Assembly (NCBI RefSeq): GCF_001677275.1
Contig: NZ_CP016179.1
Coordinates: 186,001 to 250,000, forward strand
Source: Vibrio breoganii
GTDB taxonomy: Bacteria; Pseudomonadota; Gammaproteobacteria; Enterobacterales; Vibrionaceae
Length of the DNA stretch: 64,000 nt
Direction of reading: 5' to 3'
Numbering within the stretch: the stretch's first letter is position 1; each line of letters starts with the position of its first letter. Of this stretch, positions 58,248 to 64,000 are shown one piece after another. The notes beneath the pieces were generated by a model that did no database searches, had not been told where the DNA came from, and saw only the letters and a list, made by a program, of their open reading frames with translations. Made by a program: the position numbers and the translations under genes.

Positions 58248-60608
58248 ATGGATAGTAATTTTTTACATAATCTCACCCTAGAAAATAATCAAAACCCTGA
58301 AGTGATTAAGGGTTGCCTTTCCTCTTTGCCTGTTAATCAGAAAGGGGGTGCATTTGAGCATTTTGTGGCGTTAATCTATCAATCAGCTGGTTATTACGTC
58401 GATGTAAATGGTGGGCGTGGTGATGCTGGTGCAGATCTGTTGGTTTACTCTTCTAGAACCTCCGAAACCCCTATTAAGATTGTTCAGGTAAAAAACTTTA
58501 ATAAGCCACTAACTTACGACCAGGTAAGATGTGAATTGATTAAGTTTGAAGAGCAAGGAAGTGTTCGCTACTCATGTAACCAGTTTGAAATTATTTCAAT
58601 GAACGGGTACGTGAAGTCTGTAAAAGAAGTCCTTAATCCGTTGTCATTGCAACGTTTCAATATAAGTCTCCTTTCTTGGTCTGATTTGCAGGCTTATGTG
58701 AGGGACTATAAGTGTGGAAAGCCAAGTAAGGGTACCTTGGATCTCTTCGGTTATAACCGTCAGACGTATAATCAAGTGTTGGCCCTAAGGGAGGCGCATA
58801 ACCGAATATGTGTTACTCAGGCAACGGGTACTGGCAAGCGTTTTCTAGTTGCACAGTTGATGAATGACAATCCTGATGCGCGCATTCTATTTCTGTCCCC
58901 TAGTACCTATATTAATGCGCAGCAACTGAGGATGCTTCATTCTAGTCATGTCGATGCAAGAACCTATCAGTCCATGCCGAGATGGGCGAGTTCAATCGAT
59001 GAAGATTACTATGACATTATAATTGTTGATGAGTACCACCGTTTAGGTTCGGATGTCTGGGGAGATGCATTTAGGCGTTTGATGCTGAAGCATCAGTCAG
59101 TGTTTCTGTTTGGTGTCACAGCTACACCGGTTCGTCACCTTGATGGCGCCAGAGATATGCGAGCGTTGCTCTTTGATGTTGAAGCAACTGAGCTCTCGCT
59201 CAGTGATGCGATTGTACGAGGTGTTCTTCCAGAGCCGACTTATATTACCGGTGTTTATGACTTGGATAGCGTCGTCGAAAAATATACCGACAAAATTAAT
59301 GGTTTAGTGAAGATGTCGGAGGTAGAGAAGAAGAGGCGGTGCAATGAAGCAGGGTTGTTGGTATCTAAGTGGGAGAGGGAGTCGGGTGTAGCTTCTTTGA
59401 TAGCGAGCGTTGCGAAAGATGTATCAGGCAAGTACGTAGTGTTTTGCGAGGATATTGAGCATCTTGAATCTTCAGTAGAAATGGTTAGGGGTTGGTTTAG
59501 GAGAATATCAAGGGAAAGGCATCAGCACCTCGTGATTGATGATTATTCTATGCATACCGGTTTCTCAACTGCAGTCAATCGAAAACAGTATGCTGAGTTT
59601 AGTAAGTCATCTTCCTGCAACCAGGTTAAGTTGTTGTTTTCCGTTGGCATGGTGAATGAGGGTGTTCATATCAGTGGTGTAAGTTCAGTGATATTGCTTA
59701 GGAGAACTAGGTCTGCAAACTTGTATTTACAGCAGATAGGGCGGTGTTTAAGTGCTGGAACTGAGGTTAGACCGCTGATATTTGACTTTGTGAGTAACAT
59801 TGAACAGCTAGGTGCTAGGGTCTTTGAGGATTCTTGTCGTCAGTCGGCTTCTGATTGGATGGCGGAGCGTGCACGATATGGTTTATCAGAGACGATCCCT
59901 AAGTTGCCAGATTTCGTAACAGGGAATATTGGTTTGAGTGCGTTATTGGAGTCATTGTCTCACTTGTCTGATGGTGCTTATGGCTGGTTGGATTTGGCTC
60001 GAAGGTACGTTGCGGAGCATGGTAACAAAAATCTTCGTAGAGACACGAGGTACAAAGGTTTTAGTTTGGGAGCTTGGTTGCAGCGGGTTCGGGGTGGTGA
60101 GTCTGTTCCTGATGATGTTCTTTCTGAATTAAGGGGATTGGGTTTAAGGGTAGTAGTAAAGGCCCAGTCACCTTTTCGAGAAGAAGCTCTTAGTGCTATA
60201 GAGTCTTATTGCGCAGAGAACGGGACCACTTTGATTGCTCCGGGTACGATGTACAACGACTTTCCATTGTGGGAGTCTGTCAAAACGATCCGCAATTATT
60301 GGCTGAGAGGTTTAAGGATTCCGCCAAAAGCCCTGGAGCGACTGGATGCCATTAACTTTGCATTTGATCCAAAGCAGAGGAAGTGGGATGAAATGTACGC
60401 ATCTCTTGTGAGGTGTGAAGCTGAAGAGCCTAGGTTGACGACTACGTCTAAGACTAGGTATGAGGGACAAGCTATTGGTCGATGGTTGAACTATCAGCAT
60501 GATCGCTACACATCTAAATCACTCGGCGCTACTTTAGTGGCTAGACTCGAAAAGCTACATGCATGGCGTGCGTTAGTTAGAGCTAGAAAGTTATCCACAG
60601 GCAAGTAA
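58248..60608 (+). CDS. Mrr-type nuclease/DExH helicase fusion with HA domains
   Basis: The 786-residue protein combines three parts. Residues 25-100 form an Mrr-like PD-(D/E)xK nuclease (GGAFEHFVALIYQ, GGRGDAGADLLVYSS, IVQVKNFNKP). Residues 170-560 are a superfamily-2 helicase: Walker A ATGTGKRFL (K197), DEYHRLG (D261), GVTATPVRHLDG, and SVILLRRTRSANLYLQQIGR as motif VI. Residues 590-780 hold helicase-associated repeats (YGWLDLARRYVAEHGNKNLR, GFSLGAWLQRVRGG; GQAIGRWLNYQHDRY). Such fusions resemble type I/ISP-like or defence helicases that cut invading DNA. It stands alone but close to the next two genes. No ribosome-binding site is obvious. Confidence 0.85.
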   Translation: MDSNFLHNLTLENNQNPEVIKGCLSSLPVNQKGGAFEHFVALIYQSAGYYVDVNGGRGDAGADLLVYSSRTSETPIKIVQVKNFNKPLTYDQVRCELIKFEEQGSVRYSCNQFEIISMNGYVKSVKEVLNPLSLQRFNISLLSWSDLQAYVRDYKCGKPSKGTLDLFGYNRQTYNQVLALREAHNRICVTQATGTGKRFLVAQLMNDNPDARILFLSPSTYINAQQLRMLHSSHVDARTYQSMPRWASSIDEDYYDIIIVDEYHRLGSDVWGDAFRRLMLKHQSVFLFGVTATPVRHLDGARDMRALLFDVEATELSLSDAIVRGVLPEPTYITGVYDLDSVVEKYTDKINGLVKMSEVEKKRRCNEAGLLVSKWERESGVASLIASVAKDVSGKYVVFCEDIEHLESSVEMVRGWFRRISRERHQHLVIDDYSMHTGFSTAVNRKQYAEFSKSSSCNQVKLLFSVGMVNEGVHISGVSSVILLRRTRSANLYLQQIGRCLSAGTEVRPLIFDFVSNIEQLGARVFEDSCRQSASDWMAERARYGLSETIPKLPDFVTGNIGLSALLESLSHLSDGAYGWLDLARRYVAEHGNKNLRRDTRYKGFSLGAWLQRVRGGESVPDDVLSELRGLGLRVVVKAQSPFREEALSAIESYCAENGTTLIAPGTMYNDFPLWESVKTIRNYWLRGLRIPPKALERLDAINFAFDPKQRKWDEMYASLVRCEAEEPRLTTTSKTRYEGQAIGRWLNYQHDRYTSKSLGATLVARLEKLHAWRALVRARKLSTGK

Positions 60609-60738
60609 AGTAACCTGTATGGATGTTGTGGATTAAATAGTCAGTCCAAATACAAATCACTTCTATGAATCAGTCTTGGATCTCGCGTCATACCTCAATC
60701 ATTAGATAATATTAGGTATGTAGACCAAGGCTGAAAAC

Positions 60739-61242
60739 ATGAAAAAGGCAAACATAAAATTTAGACGAAACAAAGTGCGCCCTGCACGAGAACTCAGAGA
60801 TTTAGCGTATGAAATTATCCCTGCGCTAGAAGAACGATTGCCGCTTTATAATGGGGTTGGTGATGACATTAAGACTAAATTAGTCTCAAAAGGGTTCTCA
60901 CAACGTGAGGCAGGCGTTTTTATTGAGCGTCATTTTAATTCTACTCATTACCTAACAAACTTGTTTGAGTTTGACGTGCGATACGACTTAGATGGTGTCG
61001 AACACTCACCTATTACTACTGATCAAAGATATTACGTGGCGCAAGTCCATCACGATCGGCTGGTGCGTCTAAAACAAGAGCACTCGGGCGTCTTGCCCTA
61101 CATGCCAGATGAGGTTCTGTTGAGTTACATTGAGGATACTATTGCTGAGCGAGAGCAGCGACGAAAAGAAAAGAAGCGTCGTGAGCGTAAAGCGTATAGA
61201 GAGCGAAAGGCTGCAAAAATCGCGTCTGAAAAAGCAGAATAA
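60739..61242 (+). CDS. ProQ/FinO-like basic protein, 167 aa
   Basis: Residues 18-115 follow the ProQ/FinO pattern: YEIIPALEERLPLYNGVGDD (PALxxxxPLxxGxxDDI), HFNSTHYLTNLFEFD, VRYDLDGVEHSPITTDQRYY (RxDLDGxxxxxIT) and VAQVHHDRLV. The C-terminus is very basic (REQRRKEKKRRERKAYRERK), like the RNA-binding tails of ProQ proteins. It lies between the nuclease-helicase and TGT-like genes with AAGGCTG upstream. A second ProQ-like protein lies at 31.8 kb. Confidence 0.7.
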   Translation: MKKANIKFRRNKVRPARELRDLAYEIIPALEERLPLYNGVGDDIKTKLVSKGFSQREAGVFIERHFNSTHYLTNLFEFDVRYDLDGVEHSPITTDQRYYVAQVHHDRLVRLKQEHSGVLPYMPDEVLLSYIEDTIAEREQRRKEKKRRERKAYRERKAAKIASEKAE

Positions 61243-61408
61243 GTCCTACAGGCAACAATGGAGCGTCGATGTACACAAAGTGTATGTCGGCGTTTTTATT
61301 TACGTCCATAGATGAAAATCCAGGGCGAGTCTTGAGCGTACTCCCCCCAGAAGATGGTGTATTTCGCACCGTTTTAACTGCCCGTTAAAGGGATTATGGA
61401 GAGAAATA

Positions 61409-63325
61409 ATGTTTGAGCAAATGTGGTTTGAAGAGTTGGAGTCAGCTTGTGAGGTGTCGATAAAGCCGTACCGAAAGCCAGCGGTATCAGAGCGACCAGT
61501 GCTAATAATTGGGTGTTCTGATAGTAAGTGTGAGGGATTTAAGAAGGCATATGACTTGTATATGGGTGATATGTATAAGTTCCTTAAGGCCTCGTATCCG
61601 GATGTAACTGAACGTTTTAACGTCTTTATACTAAGCGCGAAATATGGCTTGGTTCATGCGGACGAAGGTATATTTAGTTACAACCTGAAAATGTCTGATG
61701 TTGATCAGAGTAAGTTCGTTGCGCAAGCGAGGGAGCATGCTCAAAAGCGACTGAAGGATGTAGTGAAGGATCAGGAAGTGTATGTGCTTATGAGTGCGCT
61801 TTATCGTGATACATTCAAGTTGCTTCTCAATGATGCCGAAGGACAGAAGATTAAATGTCTGATGTCCGGTCTCTATATGAGTCACGGTCACCGCGGGAAT
61901 GGGGTTCTTAAGTCTCGATTTCGTCGAATCTATGATTCAGCCGGAAAAAAGTTGGAGTGCTCTTACTATCGCTCGGGTGTCGCAAGCAATCAAAATGAGT
62001 TGCTGGGATATCTTGGTGGTGGCCAAAGTATCTGTACGAGTTTGTATCACATGGACGGTAATCGAGAGATTATCAAAAGTTTGGTGCACGCGGCCTGCAA
62101 AGTCCGGGTTCTCGTAGATAATGGTTTCGCGTCAATGATGAAGAATGGCGAGTCGATTGATACTGATAAGATGATGCAGCAGTACCGAGATCTACTTGGT
62201 ACGATAGTTGAATGTTATTATGAGCTGGCTCGTGATGGTAATTCATCTACTCAGTCAACTCAAGATCGGTTGCTTCGTGGTGATGATGAATCTGATTCTG
62301 GTGTCTACGTTGTGGGTCAAGGTTATATGACGACCCCAATGGCTGATGTTTACGATGGTATTGCATTAACTGATGTGATTAGAAATTTCAGTTTTGTTAT
62401 TCCGGACTCGACGAATCCTACCGAAGCTGTGTCGTTAGTGCGAAAATACTCTAGCATGGTGAAGGATATGGGTGCTATGGGTGTGCAGTGGATACTACCG
62501 GTTCATCGAAAAGCTGATCCAACTGATGATATTCAGCAAAGGCTAAAGGTCTGTATGGATTCGTTGCAGGGTCTTGATCTTCGTATCGGCTTACCTACTA
62601 GAGACAACTTTAACGTTGACCTTAGTGAGGCTGAGATAGAGTCAATACTGTCTTTGACGGGTGATGATAAGTTACCTGTTGTGACTAAGGTTCACCTGCT
62701 GGGCCAGGGCGATACGTGTCCAAAGGCATCATCGAAGGCTCGTTCCTTGTTGGTTAAGATGTATGGCGTTGATGTAACTATGGATGCGATGAGGACTCGT
62801 CCGGTTTTTTCCTCGGAGAAGGTGAAATCTGAAATGAGTTGGATAGGTTGGGAGCGAAAGCTTCGAATCGTCGCTGATGAAGTCGCTGAATTGAAGCGAG
62901 GAGAAGCCGATTGTCCTTCACTTTACGAGTATTGGAATGATTTGTTTCAGGATGCTCCGCAAGAGTTCGTGCGTCAGTGGAATCTTGGTGTGGAACGTCT
63001 GTGTAGTAAACGCAAGACTGGAGCGTACCATTTGATGGTTGATGAGTCTGAGGTCATGGAGCATCATGATTTGGGGTTGTCTATCTATGATGAGTGTTCT
63101 TGGCTTGAAGTGGATATGCTATACGTTGATGTTTATGCCGCGGTTAATGTTGACGACCTGTTTAGTGGCTTGGCAAAAGGGGTGGTAGGTTCTCGCTTGA
63201 GAATGGCTGTCCTGGAGTATTTTTTTTCACTCAAGGGTGGAAAGCTCGTTAAGTCATCTGATGGCGGTGATGAAAGTTTCGCTGCATGGTCTGAGATACG
63301 CAAAGCACAATTAGCTTACTACTAA
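61409..63325 (+). CDS. DUF6884 plus TGT/DpdA-like fusion protein, 638 aa
   Basis: GGAGAG precedes the ATG. Residues 25-150 match DUF6884: VLIIGCSDSKCEGFKKAYDL, FNVFILSAKYGLVHADEGIF. Residues 200-480 look like a tRNA-guanine transglycosylase TIM barrel as in DpdA: KVRVLVDNGFASMMKNGES (Asp237 in the DNG motif), SFVIPDSTNPTEAVSLVRKY and TKVHLLGQGDTCPKASSKAR (His-LLG-G, residues 429-434). DpdA enzymes exchange guanine for 7-deazaguanine derivatives in DNA. Residues 500-638 are unassigned. The partner enzymes (preQ0 synthesis) are not in the window; the host queuosine pathway could supply them. Which base and nucleic acid it acts on is inferred. Confidence 0.7.
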   Translation: MFEQMWFEELESACEVSIKPYRKPAVSERPVLIIGCSDSKCEGFKKAYDLYMGDMYKFLKASYPDVTERFNVFILSAKYGLVHADEGIFSYNLKMSDVDQSKFVAQAREHAQKRLKDVVKDQEVYVLMSALYRDTFKLLLNDAEGQKIKCLMSGLYMSHGHRGNGVLKSRFRRIYDSAGKKLECSYYRSGVASNQNELLGYLGGGQSICTSLYHMDGNREIIKSLVHAACKVRVLVDNGFASMMKNGESIDTDKMMQQYRDLLGTIVECYYELARDGNSSTQSTQDRLLRGDDESDSGVYVVGQGYMTTPMADVYDGIALTDVIRNFSFVIPDSTNPTEAVSLVRKYSSMVKDMGAMGVQWILPVHRKADPTDDIQQRLKVCMDSLQGLDLRIGLPTRDNFNVDLSEAEIESILSLTGDDKLPVVTKVHLLGQGDTCPKASSKARSLLVKMYGVDVTMDAMRTRPVFSSEKVKSEMSWIGWERKLRIVADEVAELKRGEADCPSLYEYWNDLFQDAPQEFVRQWNLGVERLCSKRKTGAYHLMVDESEVMEHHDLGLSIYDECSWLEVDMLYVDVYAAVNVDDLFSGLAKGVVGSRLRMAVLEYFFSLKGGKLVKSSDGGDESFAAWSEIRKAQLAYY

Positions 63326-63331
63326 GCATTG

Positions 63332-63364
63332 AAGCCCGCATATTTATGTGGGCTTTACTTTTTT
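63332..63364 (+). terminator. Rho-independent terminator
   Basis: AAGCCCGCATA and TATGTGGGCTT arms, then ACTTTTTT, right after the DpdA-like gene. Confidence 0.85.
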
Positions 63365-63654
63365 CAGCTTCGCCAATCGACAAATAATTCCCCGTTCTCA
63401 ATGAATGCTGAGCGATCTGTAGGGGTAAAGCGCTCTTGTTGCGGCGCCCAATCTACATACTCGTGGTCTAATGTATGTGAATCATCAAAAGCGGTTCGAG
63501 TTGGCTCCCAAATATTGATTACTTGCACGGTGCGTTTGGGGGTATTGAGTGTATTTGCGTGTTCCGCATCGAATGGCAATTGGGTGGATTTGCATCCGGC
63601 AATATATATGGGGCTGAAAATTATCACGAAAATACCACTGCGAAAATACGACAT
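63364..63654 (-). CDS. Small lipoprotein, 96 aa
   Basis: From ATG 63654: MSYFRSGIFVIIFSPIYIAG then Cys, a lipoprotein signal (IAGC). The mature part (KSTQLPFDAEHANTLNTPKR) is polar, with acidic aromatic repeats (DDSHTLDHEYVDWAPQQERF). Function unknown. No strong ribosome-binding site. Confidence 0.6.
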   Translation of the reverse strand: MSYFRSGIFVIIFSPIYIAGCKSTQLPFDAEHANTLNTPKRTVQVINIWEPTRTAFDDSHTLDHEYVDWAPQQERFTPTDRSAFIENGELFVDWRS

Positions 63655-63893
63655 ACTGCAATTTACTACCTGAACAAACAATCACCACACCAACAAGCTT
63701 TTAATCACAAAAGCCAGTTAAATAGGGCGCTCACTATACAGAGTGGTCTACAAGAATTGAACAATCGAATGGATTACCAAATGCCCGACGGCAAAATTTG
63801 CGAGACGTCTCCATAAAATTTGAAGTGCATTAGTAATCTCTTATGTGTTGTTACACACTGTCTTGGTTTTAAGTAACCGAAGGAATGAGGTAG
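63655..63893. other. Noncoding gap with CGAGACGTCTC sequence
   Basis: No gene seen. CGAGACGTCTCC at 63801 is one base short of the 12-base palindrome CGAGACGTCTCG at 31670-31681. Both lie in intergenic DNA. Confidence 0.35.
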
Positions 63894-64000
63894 ATGGTTT
63901 ACTCGAAGGATCAGTTTCACCTAGTTAACGGTTTAGGCCGTGAAATATCAGGTACTCGAATGGAGTTATCTAGGTTGACTGGTGGTTCGTATTCTGGTGT
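63894..64000 (+). CDS. Partial CDS at right edge
   Basis: ATG 63894 after AATGAGG opens a frame reading MVYSKDQFHLVNGLGREISG then TRMELSRLTGGSYSG and is cut by the window edge. The 36 visible residues begin like an HTH-containing regulator (LSRLTGGSYSG), but this is too short to assign. Confidence 0.4.
   Translation, partial: MVYSKDQFHLVNGLGREISGTRMELSRLTGGSYSG

Noticed and set aside
1..64000. tRNA or rRNA genes
   Set aside because: No cloverleaf-like or conserved rRNA sequence was recognised on either strand by eye; a covariance-model scan would be needed to exclude them.

Overview
The window looks like accessory DNA of a marine gammaproteobacterium, most probably a Vibrio or close relative. 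The support is a lipoprotein PL6 alginate-lyase-like pair with a KdgM-type porin, an agmatine deiminase/permease pair, a QmcA/NfeD pair, and IS66, IS200/IS605-type and IS607 elements in moderate-GC, AT-leaning DNA. No rRNA or tRNA gene was seen. Dense small orphan genes, two ProQ/FinO-like proteins, a long coiled-coil protein and many mobile elements suggest a large plasmid or an integrated mobile island, but no replication, partition or conjugation gene was recognised, so this is inference.

Layout. 1-9.1 kb: truncated SMC-like ATPase, a YfbR-type HD nucleotidase operon, two type I-F CRISPR-repeat-like units without cas genes, a secreted HNH nuclease and a coiled-coil protein. 9.2-13.4 kb: small proteins plus a three-gene set of HPr-like, YjbQ-like and zinc-site-less class II aldolase-like proteins. 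13.5-17.7 kb: a DUF1870/Aca2-like regulator behind repeated GGAACA motifs, paired small membrane proteins and a multi-pass transporter. 17.8-27.2 kb: mobile island with an IS200 remnant cut by IS66, hipBA with paired operators, a lone TnpB behind a consensus LexA box, and an IS607 element with terminal inverted repeats and a passenger gene. 27.3-36.4 kb: membrane, lipoprotein and META-domain proteins, a ProQ/FinO-like protein and small orphans.

36.6-39.7 kb: six exported proteins of one unrecognised family, arranged as a tandem duplication of a three-gene cassette (A-B-C, D-E-F), with a small cytoplasmic gene at the end. 41-50.9 kb: the metabolic part, with agmatine permease/deiminase and a divergent TetR regulator, a paralogous pair of unknown genes, then two PL6-family lipoproteins and a KdgM-family porin for alginate or related oligosaccharides. 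The second PL6 protein lacks the catalytic Lys/Arg pair that the first one keeps.

51-58 kb: a locally duplicated segment, a frame-disrupted lipoprotein, small genes, an exported protein sharing the N-terminal pattern of the 37-kb family, a Dam-type methyltransferase, and an SPFH/NfeD membrane pair. 58.2-63.3 kb: a defence-like block made of an Mrr-nuclease/DExH-helicase/helicase-associated-domain protein, a ProQ/FinO-like basic protein and a 638-residue DUF6884 plus TGT/DpdA-like fusion. The strongest candidates for undescribed systems are the 37-kb cassette array, the 58-63-kb block, and the I-F-repeat-like RNA locus at 4.8-5.0 kb. All family assignments come from reading motifs by eye; no database search was run.
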